The notes below the pieces were generated by a model, which worked only from the letters and a program-made list of their open reading frames with translations, made no database searches and had not been told where the DNA came from. Positions 1 through 8,423 of a DNA stretch of 27,534 nt are shown here, piece after piece. The stretch lies in NCBI GenBank assembly GCA_937951975.1, contig CALGAJ010000306.1:1-27534 (forward strand). Direction: 5' to 3'. The first letter of the stretch is position 1. Every line of letters begins with the position of its first letter. Origin of the DNA: an uncultured Desulfotignum sp. GTDB lineage: Bacteria; Desulfobacterota; Desulfobacteria; Desulfobacterales; Desulfobacteraceae. The translations under genes and the position numbers were made by a program.

Positions 1-10
1 AAACCAGGAA

Positions 11-1846
11 ATGAATACTGAAGAGTTAGAGACACAAGACGTGGACGTCGAGGCCCGGGACACTGAATTGGATGCTGAAGAAGAATCCAATGCAATGGAA
101 GAAGTGAATGCCCTGTCACCGGATACGGAAATCACCGGTGAAGAAACCATGGAAGAACTACTGGGCATTTATGAATCCAGCCTCAAAAAATTTGAGGAAG
201 GGCAGGTCGTCACCGGCACTGTCATCTCCGTGGGCCGTGATATGGTCCTAGTGGATGTGGGCTATAAATCAGAAGGCCGGATCTCTATTCAGGAATTCAT
301 TGATGAGCAAGGCAATGTCAATGTCAAGGTGGGTGATCAGTTCGAGGTCATGATCGAAGTATGGGATGAAGAAGAGGAAACCGTGCTTCTGTCCCGCGAC
401 AAGGCCAAAAAAGTCAAAGTGTGGGATGCCATCAAGGAGATTTATGATGCAGACGGCACCATTGAAGGCGTTATCACCAATCGGGTCAAAGGCGGATTTT
501 CCGTGGATATCGGCCTTCAGGCGTTTCTGCCCGGATCCCAGGCGGATCTGCGTCCCATCCGCAACATGGATGAAATGGTCAACAAAACCTATGAATTCAA
601 GATTCTTAAATACAATAAGAGACGCAACAACATTGTTCTGTCCCGGCGGGTACTGCTGGAAGCGGAACGGGAAAAACTGCGGGCCGCCACCCTGGAAGCC
701 ATTGAAAACGACAAGGTCATGGAAGGGATCGTCAAGAATATCACGGAATACGGTATTTTCGTGGATCTCGGCGGTGTGGACGGACTGCTGCATATCACCG
801 ATATCTCCTGGGGCCGTGTGAAACATCCGTCTGAATTATATTCGGTGGGCGATAAGATTACGGTCAAAATCCTGTCCTATGATTTTGAAAAAGAGCGCGT
901 ATCTCTGGGTATGAAACAGCTGACACCCGATCCCTGGACCACGGCGGTGGACAAATACCCCATTGGTTCTAAAATCATGGGTAAAGTGGTCAGCCTGACC
1001 GACTACGGTGCGTTTATTGAGCTGGAAGAAGGGGTTGAAGGGCTGATCCATGTGAGTGAAATGTCCTGGACCCGGAAAATCCGGCATCCATCCCAGATGG
1101 TTACCGTGGGAGAAGAAATCGAGGCCGTGGTTCTGGATCTCAAACCGGACAACCGGCGGATTTCGCTGGGTATCAAGCAGACCCAGGAAAATCCCTGGGA
1201 AGTGATTTCCCAGAAATATCCCGTGGGCACCATCATTGAAGGCAAGATCAAAAATATCACTGAATTCGGTCTGTTCATCGGTATTGACGATGATATTGAC
1301 GGTCTGGTGCATATTTCCGATATTTCATGGACCAAACGGATCAAGCATCCGTCTGAAGTCTATAAAAAAGGGGATACCATTCAGGCCGTGGTTCTGGATA
1401 TCGACAAGGCCAACGAACGGTTCTCTTTAGGGATCAAACAGACCCAGTCCGATCCCTGGGAAACGGTTGCCCAGCGGTATGAAGTAGGCAAGGAAATTTC
1501 CGGTGTCATCACCAATCTGACGGATTTCGGCGTGTTTGTGGAACTGGAGGAAGGGATTGAAGGGCTTGTGCATGTATCTGAAATCAGTAAAGAAAATGTC
1601 AAAAGCCCCAAAGATCACTATCAGGTGGGAGACAGCATTACTGCCAAGGTCATGAATATCAATTCTGATGAACGCCGTATCGGGCTTTCCATCAAACGCC
1701 TGGAAGATGATGACGATGACAGGTATCTGGAGGAATTCGCCAAAAACATGCGGCCGGCCACCTCTTCTTTTGGAGAGATCCTGCGCAACAACATCCAGGA
1801 ACAGATTGAAGCCAACAAAACCCAGGAAAACAAAAAAGACAAATAA
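11..1846 (+). CDS. rpsA: 30S ribosomal protein S1
   Basis: Ribosomal protein S1 binds mRNA on the 30S subunit and helps start translation on structured or weak Shine-Dalgarno leaders. The 611-residue product has an acidic N-terminal extension (about residues 1-45) and then six S1 RNA-binding repeats at roughly 64-130, 148-215, 232-302, 318-389, 405-476 and 492-563. The last four are very alike, each carrying the G-(A/V/I)-F-(V/I) strand and a 'GL-(V/I/L)-H-(V/I)-(S/T)-(E/D)-(I/M)-S' segment. The length is somewhat above the E. coli protein (557), mainly because of the acidic N-terminus. The start is uncertain: AGGA lies only one base before the ATG, and the frame is open to the window edge, so the true start may lie upstream. 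A strong terminator follows the stop, so it is probably the last gene of its transcript. Confidence 0.95.
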   Translation: MNTEELETQDVDVEARDTELDAEEESNAMEEVNALSPDTEITGEETMEELLGIYESSLKKFEEGQVVTGTVISVGRDMVLVDVGYKSEGRISIQEFIDEQGNVNVKVGDQFEVMIEVWDEEEETVLLSRDKAKKVKVWDAIKEIYDADGTIEGVITNRVKGGFSVDIGLQAFLPGSQADLRPIRNMDEMVNKTYEFKILKYNKRRNNIVLSRRVLLEAEREKLRAATLEAIENDKVMEGIVKNITEYGIFVDLGGVDGLLHITDISWGRVKHPSELYSVGDKITVKILSYDFEKERVSLGMKQLTPDPWTTAVDKYPIGSKIMGKVVSLTDYGAFIELEEGVEGLIHVSEMSWTRKIRHPSQMVTVGEEIEAVVLDLKPDNRRISLGIKQTQENPWEVISQKYPVGTIIEGKIKNITEFGLFIGIDDDIDGLVHISDISWTKRIKHPSEVYKKGDTIQAVVLDIDKANERFSLGIKQTQSDPWETVAQRYEVGKEISGVITNLTDFGVFVELEEGIEGLVHVSEISKENVKSPKDHYQVGDSITAKVMNINSDERRIGLSIKRLEDDDDDRYLEEFAKNMRPATSSFGEILRNNIQEQIEANKTQENKKDK

Positions 1847-1891
1847 ACACAGCGGTTTTCAGGCGACATTCATGGGTTGAGTAACGGTTCA

Positions 1892-1924
1892 GGGCCGGGC
1901 AAACTATTTTTGCCCGGCCCTTTT
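1892..1924 (+). terminator. Intrinsic terminator of rpsA
   Basis: A perfect 10-bp GC-rich stem (1892-1901 pairing with 1911-1920) with a 9-base loop is followed directly by TTTT. It lies 45 bases after the rpsA stop and before the sppA ribosome binding site, so it should separate the two genes. Confidence 0.9.
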
Positions 1925-1959
1925 ATGTATGCGTGTGAGTTGAAAAGGAGGCTTTGTTC

Positions 1960-2859
1960 ATGTTTTCAAGACGTCATCCCATCCTGTTTTTTCTGCTGAT
2001 TCTGGCTGCTTGTTCAACAATTTTGTGTGTGTCCGGAATGCTGGTGTTTTTTTCCATTTCCCGCATGATGTTCACGAGTGCCGGTACCTTTCATGAACCC
2101 AAAGGTAATATCGGCATTGTTGAGGTGACCGGACCGATCCTGTCTTCCAGGCAGGTGATTGAAAATATCAAGGCATTCCGGGACAATGACCGTATCAAAG
2201 CCATTGTCGTCCGGGTGGACAGTCCCGGCGGAGGGGTGGGACCCTCCCAGGAGATTTTCAGGGAACTGATGAAAACCCGGCCGGTTAAAACCGTGGTGGC
2301 TTCCATGGGATCTGTGGCAGCTTCCGGGGGGTATTACATCGCAGCCGGGGCCCAGGTCATTGTGGCCAACCCGGGAACCATTACCGGCAGTATCGGCGTG
2401 ATCATGGAACATGTCAATCTGACGGAACTGGTGCAAAAAATCGGGATTTCGCCTCTGGTTATCAAAAGCGGTGAATTCAAGGATCTGGGATCGCCTTTCC
2501 GAAAACTGGGAGACAAAGAGAGACAATTGCTTCAGAAACTGGTGGATGAGCTTCACCAGCAATTTGTATCAGATACGTCCCAGGCCCGGAATATCGAGAT
2601 GAAAACGATGGGTGAAATCGCGGACGGCCGGGTGTATACCGGACAGACGGCCAAGGACCTGAACCTGGTCGACCGCCTGGGAAATCTGGATGATGCCGTG
2701 GTCTGGGCCGCGGAACTTGCGGGCATGGATCAGGAGCCGGTTCCGGTGTATCCGAAAGACAACCCCATATCTGTTCTGCGAAAAATAACCCAGGTTTTAT
2801 TCAAAGATCTCAATATCTCCGGCACCATAACGGATAATCTCCGGTACATCATCCATTAA
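1960..2859 (+). CDS. sppA: Signal peptide peptidase SppA, short 36-kDa type
   Basis: SppA is a membrane-bound serine protease with a Ser/Lys dyad that degrades signal peptides left after protein export. The 299-residue protein has one N-terminal membrane segment (about residues 7-34), then a single peptidase S49 domain. Visible motifs are VDSPGG (86-91), SMGSVAASGGYY with the likely nucleophile Ser122, and KSGEFKDLGSPF with the likely general base Lys174. The size fits the short SppA type found in Bacillus rather than the tandem-domain E. coli form. I chose the ATG at 1960 because AAAAGGAG (1943-1950) sits nine bases upstream; an in-frame TTG at 1954 is too close to it. The 3' end overlaps the convergent YciO-type gene by 63 bases. 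Confidence 0.93.
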   Translation: MFSRRHPILFFLLILAACSTILCVSGMLVFFSISRMMFTSAGTFHEPKGNIGIVEVTGPILSSRQVIENIKAFRDNDRIKAIVVRVDSPGGGVGPSQEIFRELMKTRPVKTVVASMGSVAASGGYYIAAGAQVIVANPGTITGSIGVIMEHVNLTELVQKIGISPLVIKSGEFKDLGSPFRKLGDKERQLLQKLVDELHQQFVSDTSQARNIEMKTMGEIADGRVYTGQTAKDLNLVDRLGNLDDAVVWAAELAGMDQEPVPVYPKDNPISVLRKITQVLFKDLNISGTITDNLRYIIH

Positions 2860-3405
2860 GGAGATCACGGATGACGCGGTGCCGGGGACCGCTCCGCCGT
2901 CAATGACCACATCCAGGCGGGTGCCGAAATAATCATGAAGCAAAGACGGGTCCTGGAAAACCCGGCCTTCGGGATCTGTGGCGGAGGTTGAGATAATGGG
3001 ATTGCCCAGTTCCAGGGCCAGTGCCAGGGAGATTTTGTGGTCCGGCACCCGAATACCGGCGGTTTTCCGGTTGGTAAGCATGATTTTGGGCACCATTCTG
3101 GATCCGGGCAGTACAAAGGTGTAAGGCCCCGGCAGCAGGCGTTTCATGTTCCGGTAAGCGATATTGGATACCTTGGCATAGGTGGCGATATCTTTCAGGT
3201 CCGGGCAGATAAAACTGAAGGGTTTGCTCGGATTCCGCTGTTTGATGGCATACACCTGTTCGATGGCTTTTTTGTTCATGATATCGCAGCCGATCCCATA
3301 GAATGTATCTGTGGGATAGGCGATGATACCGCCTTTTCTGAGGATGTCCACGACCCGGGAAATGAGTCGTTCCTGGGGGTTGTCCGGATTTATTTTCAGC
3401 AGCAT
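2797..3405 (-). CDS. Sua5/YciO/YrdC/YwlC family protein (L-threonylcarbamoyladenylate synthase-like)
   Basis: Members of this family make threonylcarbamoyl-AMP, the intermediate for t6A37 in ANN-decoding tRNAs, or belong to the YciO side branch whose role is less clear. The 202-residue product shows the family motifs PTDTFYGIGCD (31-41), KQR (55-57), LLPGPYTFVL (90-99) and GIRVP (117-121). In TsaC/YrdC the substrate loop reads S-A-N; here it reads S141-A142-T143, so the Asn of the K-R-S-N tetrad is replaced. Together with the KPFSFICPDL and YRNMKRLLPG segments, this looks more like YciO than TsaC. The ATG at 3405 is preferred over an in-frame TTG at 3435: it has AGGA nine bases upstream, and the likely promoter would start transcription at about 3435. 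There is no C-terminal Sua5 domain. Confidence 0.85.
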   Translation of the reverse strand: MLLKINPDNPQERLISRVVDILRKGGIIAYPTDTFYGIGCDIMNKKAIEQVYAIKQRNPSKPFSFICPDLKDIATYAKVSNIAYRNMKRLLPGPYTFVLPGSRMVPKIMLTNRKTAGIRVPDHKISLALALELGNPIISTSATDPEGRVFQDPSLLHDYFGTRLDVVIDGGAVPGTASSVISLMDDVPEIIRYGAGDIEIFE

Positions 3406-3441
3406 GAGCGGGTTTCCTGTATAAATTGAATTCAATCAGTA

Positions 3442-3469
3442 ACTATAGCACATCTGTGATTTGCGGCAA
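3442..3469 (-). promoter_or_regulatory. Sigma-70-type promoter of the YciO/Sua5-family gene
   Basis: Read on the minus strand: TTGCCG (3469-3464), a 16-base spacer, then TATAGT (3447-3442) preceded by TGC, an extended -10 element. The predicted start near 3435 leaves a leader of about 30 bases before the ATG at 3405. Confidence 0.6.
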
Positions 3470-3495
3470 ATGAAAAACCACTTGTCAATCTTGAC

Positions 3496-3525
3496 TTGAC
3501 CCCGGGATATGAGTAACGCTATATC
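3496..3525 (+). promoter_or_regulatory. Candidate promoter of the universal stress protein gene
   Basis: TTGACC (3496-3501), an 18-base spacer, then TATATC (3520-3525). A second TTGACT overlaps at 3491-3496. The predicted start is about 25 bases before the ATG at 3557. It is divergent from the promoter of the YciO-type gene. Confidence 0.45.
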
Positions 3526-3556
3526 TGATACATCATTTCCAAGAAAGGAGGGCGGT

Positions 3557-4492
3557 ATGGAAAAACAGATTCTCGTTCCCGTGGATGAATCCCGGACATC
3601 GCTGCAGGCGGCCAGGTACGCGGCCCGGGTATCGTCTTTTATCAAGAGCTTGCATTGTGTGCTGTATCATGTGCAGGCCCCGGTGTCGTTGTACCTTAAA
3701 GAGGAAGCGGCCAGGGACGTGCATGTCCGTACCCAGTTGAACCGGGTATTGAAAAAAAATGAGGCGGCGGCCAGGGAACTTTTAAACCGGCTTAAATCTG
3801 AAATGACGGAAGCGGGTTTTCCGGAAGATCGTATCCGTCTGATGACCCGGCCCCGGGAACTGGGGCTGGCACAGGATGTGATCGAATATGCCCAGAAAAA
3901 AATGGTGGATGCCATCGTGGTCGGACGGCGGGGCGTATCAGGAATTCAGAAATTTTTTGACACCAGCATTTCCGAAGCGATTCTGGAACGATCCCAGGTG
4001 ATTCCGGTGTGGATGGTGACCAAGGATATACCGCAGGATCCGTCGGAAAAGATTCTGGTGGCCATTGATGGTTCTGAAGATGCGTTACGGGCGGTGGATC
4101 ATGTGGGATTCATGGTATCGGAAAATAAAGATGTCCACGTCACCCTGGTCCATGTCACCAATACCGCCCATAACTATTGTGAAATCAATCTGGAAGATGA
4201 TCCCGAATTTGTTCAGATTATTGAAAAAAAAGACCGGGCCTGCGTGGATCAGTTCTATCCCCAGGCCATGGATAAATTTAAAGAGATGGGGCTGTCAAAG
4301 GATCAGATTGACGTCCAGACCCTGCAGGGTTCCCGGCGCATCGGACAGGAGGTGGTGGCTTTTGCGGAAAAAAACAAATTCAATACCCTGGTCATCGGCC
4401 GGCGGGGAATCAACAAAGCCTTTTTCATGGGATCCGTGTCCAGGCAGATCATCAGCTGTGCATCAAATCTTGCCGTCTGGATCGTGCCATAA
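3557..4492 (+). CDS. Universal stress protein with two tandem UspA domains
   Basis: Usp proteins are cytoplasmic stress or energy-state proteins, many of which bind ATP; the exact role of this one is unknown. The 311-residue product is two Usp domains (about 1-150 and 155-311), each starting with an ILV(P/A)(V/I)D strand. The glycine motif that holds ATP phosphates in ATP-binding Usps (G-2x-G-9x-G-S/T) is altered in both halves. Domain 1 has GRRG, nine residues, then T-S in place of G-S. Domain 2 has GRRG, only seven residues, then G-S. The ATG at 3557 is chosen because a strong AAAGGAGG (3545-3552) precedes it; an upstream in-frame start at 3509 has no such site. It is a single gene, convergent with the phosphofructokinase gene, and no terminator is visible in the 26-base gap. 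Confidence 0.9.
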   Translation: MEKQILVPVDESRTSLQAARYAARVSSFIKSLHCVLYHVQAPVSLYLKEEAARDVHVRTQLNRVLKKNEAAARELLNRLKSEMTEAGFPEDRIRLMTRPRELGLAQDVIEYAQKKMVDAIVVGRRGVSGIQKFFDTSISEAILERSQVIPVWMVTKDIPQDPSEKILVAIDGSEDALRAVDHVGFMVSENKDVHVTLVHVTNTAHNYCEINLEDDPEFVQIIEKKDRACVDQFYPQAMDKFKEMGLSKDQIDVQTLQGSRRIGQEVVAFAEKNKFNTLVIGRRGINKAFFMGSVSRQIISCASNLAVWIVP

Positions 4493-4518
4493 GATGTAAA
4501 CGGGTACAGACCACTTAC

Positions 4519-5619
4519 TTAGCCGTCTCCGAAACTGATGCCTAAAGCCCGGGCGGTCATGACCAGCTCACCTTCCCGGGGCACGGTGCGGATCCGGTCC
4601 ACGGCATCGGCCAGAAGAACCGGGGCAATCCCGGTCCCGGTCAACGCAGCCATCATGCCGAACTGGTTTTTGGCAATCATCTGAACGGCATAAACCCCGA
4701 ACCGGGTGCACAATTGACGGTCAAACTGCGTCGGTGTGCCGCCCCGCTGCAAATGGCCCAACACCACGCAACGGGATTCCTTTCCGGTTCTGGACTGAAT
4801 TTCTTCGGCCACCTGCTGCCCGATGCCGCCCAGACGGATTTCCCGGTCCATGTGGTTTGCCGGGTTGGAAATGACATCCTGACCGGCCGGGCTGGCGCCT
4901 TCCGCCACAATCACAAGGGTGAAACGTTTTCCCTCGGCCTCACGGGCGTAGATTTTTCGGCACACGGCCTCATAATTAAACGGAATTTCAGGAATGAGGA
5001 TGACGTCCGCCCCGCCGGCCAGGCCGGCCTGGGCCGCAATCCAGCCGGCATACCGGCCCATGACTTCTAAAACCATGACCCGGTCATGGCTCTGGGCCGT
5101 GCTGTGAAGGCGATCCAATGCATCCACGGCACAGGAGACCGCCGTGTCAAATCCGAATGTCATGAGCGTGGCATCCAGATCGTTGTCAATGGTTTTGGGA
5201 ACGCCCACCACCGGCCATCCCGCTTCGTACATCTGCAATGCCACGGTCAGGGTGCCGTCCCCGCCGATGGCCACCAGGGCGGACAAGCCCTGACAGTCGA
5301 AGTGGGTCTTTGCCTGGGCCAGAATCTTGGAATCGATTTGGCGGGCCGTTCCCTGCCCGGTTTTGGCGGAAAAAGGGCCGCTGCTGGCCGTACCTAAGAT
5401 CGTGCCGCCCCGGACCAGCAGGCCGTCCATATCCTTGAGGGACAGGGACCGGGTTTTCATGGGCGTCAGCAGGCCGTCATAGCCGCCGTAGATACCGATG
5501 CTTTCCCATCCCTGCAGGGCAGCGGCTTTGACAATGGCCCGGATAACCGCGTTAAGACCGGGACAGTCACCGCCACCGGTGACAATGCCTATTTTCTTTT
5601 TTTTATGGGTGGTGTTCAT
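4519..5619 (-). CDS. 6-phosphofructokinase, mixed-substrate (group III) type
   Basis: The enzyme phosphorylates fructose 6-phosphate to fructose 1,6-bisphosphate in glycolysis, using ATP or pyrophosphate. Motifs in the 366-residue product are GGGDCPGLNAVIR (15-27), GGDGT (119-123), PKTIDND with catalytic Asp145 (141-147), MGR (187-189) and the family signature around HLQRGG (289-294). The two residues that usually separate phosphoryl donors disagree: Gly at the '104' position (G122) points to ATP, while Lys at the '124' position (K142) is typical of PPi enzymes. This mix is known in group III PFKs. The ATG at 5619 has AGGAAAG just upstream. It is divergent from the hydrolase-exporter operon with a 39-base gap, and convergent with the Usp gene. 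Confidence 0.92.
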   Translation of the reverse strand: MNTTHKKKKIGIVTGGGDCPGLNAVIRAIVKAAALQGWESIGIYGGYDGLLTPMKTRSLSLKDMDGLLVRGGTILGTASSGPFSAKTGQGTARQIDSKILAQAKTHFDCQGLSALVAIGGDGTLTVALQMYEAGWPVVGVPKTIDNDLDATLMTFGFDTAVSCAVDALDRLHSTAQSHDRVMVLEVMGRYAGWIAAQAGLAGGADVILIPEIPFNYEAVCRKIYAREAEGKRFTLVIVAEGASPAGQDVISNPANHMDREIRLGGIGQQVAEEIQSRTGKESRCVVLGHLQRGGTPTQFDRQLCTRFGVYAVQMIAKNQFGMMAALTGTGIAPVLLADAVDRIRTVPREGELVMTARALGISFGDG

Positions 5620-5658
5620 GACTTTCCTAGTGTATTTTTAAGGACAAAAACTTAGGAC

Positions 5659-6645
5659 ATGCTATCAGATATGACAGGTTCAAACAATACATTTTACCAG
5701 CGGCACAAGGGGTGGACCGCCTTTCTGCTGCTGGTGTTTCTGGTGGTGGTGTTTCAGTCGGGCCGCCGGATCATACTGCCCAATGAGCAGCAGCTCCGGC
5801 ATGCGTTTCATCTCAAGGTCCAGGCCTGGTTTCCGGAACCGGCCCGCAATCTGGCCCAGAGACAGGGAATCCACCCTTTTCGCGATGACGGCAAATCTGG
5901 CAACCGATCTTTTCAAGGCCGGGTGATCCTGGTCCACGGCCTGGATGACCCGGGCATCATGTGGGATGACCTGGCACCGGTCCTTTGGGAAAACCGGTTC
6001 CAGGTGTACATCATGTCCTATCCCAATGACCAGGCCATCCGGGCATCTTCAAGGTTTTTCTTTGACAGCATGCAGGATCTGGCACAAACAGATTCATCCC
6101 CGGTTTTTATTGTGGCCCATTCCATGGGCGGTCTGGTGACCCGGGATATGCTCACCTGTCCAGAGATAAATTATTCACTTGCGGCGGCGGCGGGAAAAGT
6201 GCCGGATGTCAAACGGCTGATTCTGTTGGGAACGCCCAACCAGGGGGCACAGATGGCAAGATTCCGGATCATCACCGAGATCAAGGACCAGCTGTTTCAC
6301 CTGTTTGAGCCGAACACGCACTGGCTGCACTGTCTGCTGGACGGTACAGGTGCGGCCGGGGTGGATCTTCTGCCCGGCAGCCGGTTTCTGACGCAATTGA
6401 ATCAGCGGCCGCTGCCCGGAAATGTATCCATTGATATCATTGCCGGAATGATGTTTTTCTCCCGGGAACCATCCGGTGTGACAAACCTTTTGGGGGACGG
6501 GCTGGTCTCAGTGAGCGCCACCCGGCTCAATGACCTGCCGTTGATCCGGGTGCCGGGCAATCATTTTTCCATGATCCGGAATCTGACCCGGACCAGTACC
6601 CGGATCCCTCCGGCCATTCCTGAGATACTGGCGAAACTGGAGTGA
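5659..6645 (+). CDS. Membrane-anchored alpha/beta hydrolase (lipase/esterase-like)
   Basis: This is probably a serine ester hydrolase facing the periplasm; its substrate is unknown. A membrane segment lies at about residues 20-33, followed by a positively charged stretch. The hydrolase core has VHGLDD (92-97, oxyanion-hole region), the nucleophile elbow AHSMGG with Ser155, LGTPNQG (190-196, common in bacterial lipases and PGAP1-like enzymes), GDGLVS with candidate Asp280, and GNHF with candidate His302. The start is not certain: AGGA is almost touching the ATG at 5659, and an in-frame ATG at 5671 sits 13 bases after it. The stop overlaps the start of the TolC-like gene, so it is the first gene of the exporter operon. 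It could act on the exported compound or on envelope lipids. Confidence 0.85.
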   Translation: MLSDMTGSNNTFYQRHKGWTAFLLLVFLVVVFQSGRRIILPNEQQLRHAFHLKVQAWFPEPARNLAQRQGIHPFRDDGKSGNRSFQGRVILVHGLDDPGIMWDDLAPVLWENRFQVYIMSYPNDQAIRASSRFFFDSMQDLAQTDSSPVFIVAHSMGGLVTRDMLTCPEINYSLAAAAGKVPDVKRLILLGTPNQGAQMARFRIITEIKDQLFHLFEPNTHWLHCLLDGTGAAGVDLLPGSRFLTQLNQRPLPGNVSIDIIAGMMFFSREPSGVTNLLGDGLVSVSATRLNDLPLIRVPGNHFSMIRNLTRTSTRIPPAIPEILAKLE

Positions 6646-8423
6646 TGACTGCACCTGTCTTCAAAATAGGAATGCTGATTTTTTTGATTGGGCTGAATGC
6701 GGGATGCCGGACCCCGGAAGCGTTCCGCCGGGATGTGGATGCCGGGGTCCGGCAGGTGGTGACACAAACCCGCACACAGATACTTGAAAAAACATCGGAG
6801 TTCAGCATTGAAAAACCCGGTGACACGTTACGGCGGCAACTGCTGGAACAACTGTCTTTGCCCGTTGCCGGGCCGGCATCCCTGGGTTCGGATCATCTGC
6901 CGGAAATTTTGCACTGGCCGGAACCCCGGTTTCCGGCAACCAACCAGCGTCCGGAAACAGATCCGGAAAACCGGGCGTCGCCTTTGACCCTGTCTTTGTT
7001 TCAGTCTCTGGAAATCGGTGCCCAGAACAGTTTTGAGTTTCAAACCAGAAAAGAGGCGGTGTTCCAGGCAGGTCTGGCCCTGTATCTGGAGCAGGATTTT
7101 TTTCGAAACCGGTTCATCGGGCAGGTGCAGCAGCTGTTCAGCGCGGATCTGTCCACGGATCCCGATCAAAAAGGGACCCGGTCCAGCGGAAAATTGAGCG
7201 CTGAACGCCGGTTTGAAAGCGGGGCCGCATTGACCACAACTCTGGCGGCGGACCTGGCTACTCTTCTGTTCAGCGGCGGCAATTCTTCGGTGGGCATTGC
7301 CGGAGATGCCAGCCTGTCCATTCCTTTGCTGCGGGGGTCGGGGCGGCACATCGTCACAGAACCGCTGCAGCAGGCAGAACAGAATCTGGTGTATGCCATT
7401 CTTGAATTCGAGCGTTTCAAACAAACATTTGCCGTGGCCGTGGGCAGTCAGTATCTGAACCTGTTAAAGCAACAGGACACGGTGGACAATGCCCGGGATG
7501 ACTATACCCGGCGCCAGGCACTGACGCTTCGAAGCCGGCGCCTGGGAGATGCCGGCCGGCTCAAGGAGATCGAGGTGGATCAGTCCGTCCAGACTCAGCT
7601 GGTGGCAAGGCAGCGGTGGCTTTCCGCCCAGGAGGCGTTCAAAAAACAGATGGATTCCTTTAAACGGCTGCTGGGACTGCCGCCGGATGCTGAAATCCGT
7701 CTGGATATGTCCCTTCTCAGGCAGATGGAAAAAACAGATGATTTAAACCGGGATCCGGAGGTTCCCGGACCCCTGGAATTGTCCGAGCAAACGGCGATTT
7801 CTCTGGGTCTGGAACGGCGGCGGGATTTGCAGGTGGTCCAGGGAAAAGTGTTTGATGCCCAACGGGCCGTGGTGGTGGCGGCGGATGCTCTGGGCGCTGA
7901 ACTGACGTTTCTGGGATCTGCATCCGTGGGTGAGCGCCGAACCATCACCACCGCAGATCTTGACAATGCCCGGCTTCGCACGGATAAAGGGGTGTTTTCC
8001 GCGTTGCTGACCCTGGATCTGCCTTTTGAGAGAACCGCAGAAGCGGTGACCTACCGCAACCGGTTTATTCAGCTGGAACAGGCGGTGCGGGAAGTTCAGA
8101 AACTGGAAGATACCCTGAAACTCGAAATACGAAACCGGTTGAGTCAATTGTTCGAGGCAAGACAGACCCTGTTTATTCAGGCCCAGGCCGTAACTCTGGC
8201 GGAAAAACGGGTGAAAAGCATTTCTTTGTTCATGGAGGCGGGCAGGGCGGAAACCCGGGACCTGCTGGAGGCCCAGGACGCGTTGCTGTCTGCCCAGAAC
8301 AGTCTGACCGCGGCAAGAGTCAATTACCGGATCGCGGAACTGGAGATTCAACGGGATATGGGGGTGCTCACGGTGACGGATACCGGGTTGTGGCAGGAAT
8401 ATTCACCAAAAGGATCGTTTTGA
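6645..8423 (+). CDS. TolC-like outer membrane efflux protein (lipoprotein-like)
   Basis: TolC-family proteins form trimeric channels through the outer membrane and periplasm for tripartite exporters. The 592-residue protein begins with a hydrophobic signal ending in L-N-A-G-C, which suggests a lipidated Cys21, although Asn at -3 is not the usual lipobox residue. A long unique N-terminal part is followed by two outer-membrane-efflux repeats (from about residue 200), rich in heptad-like helices and ending in the conserved pattern 'L-L-E-A-Q-D-A-L-L-x-A-Q-N-S-L-x-A-A-R-V-N-Y'. At about 590 residues it is longer than TolC (about 470 mature). Its ATG shares an A with the TGA of the hydrolase gene (TGATG at 6643-6647). 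A GTG at 6642 is also possible. The stop overlaps the next gene by one base. Confidence 0.88.
   Translation: MTAPVFKIGMLIFLIGLNAGCRTPEAFRRDVDAGVRQVVTQTRTQILEKTSEFSIEKPGDTLRRQLLEQLSLPVAGPASLGSDHLPEILHWPEPRFPATNQRPETDPENRASPLTLSLFQSLEIGAQNSFEFQTRKEAVFQAGLALYLEQDFFRNRFIGQVQQLFSADLSTDPDQKGTRSSGKLSAERRFESGAALTTTLAADLATLLFSGGNSSVGIAGDASLSIPLLRGSGRHIVTEPLQQAEQNLVYAILEFERFKQTFAVAVGSQYLNLLKQQDTVDNARDDYTRRQALTLRSRRLGDAGRLKEIEVDQSVQTQLVARQRWLSAQEAFKKQMDSFKRLLGLPPDAEIRLDMSLLRQMEKTDDLNRDPEVPGPLELSEQTAISLGLERRRDLQVVQGKVFDAQRAVVVAADALGAELTFLGSASVGERRTITTADLDNARLRTDKGVFSALLTLDLPFERTAEAVTYRNRFIQLEQAVREVQKLEDTLKLEIRNRLSQLFEARQTLFIQAQAVTLAEKRVKSISLFMEAGRAETRDLLEAQDALLSAQNSLTAARVNYRIAELEIQRDMGVLTVTDTGLWQEYSPKGSF

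Noticed and set aside
5659..5687. Minus-strand TTGTTT-17-TAGCAT as promoter of the phosphofructokinase gene
   Set aside because: Weak match lying within the start of the hydrolase gene; cannot be told from chance.
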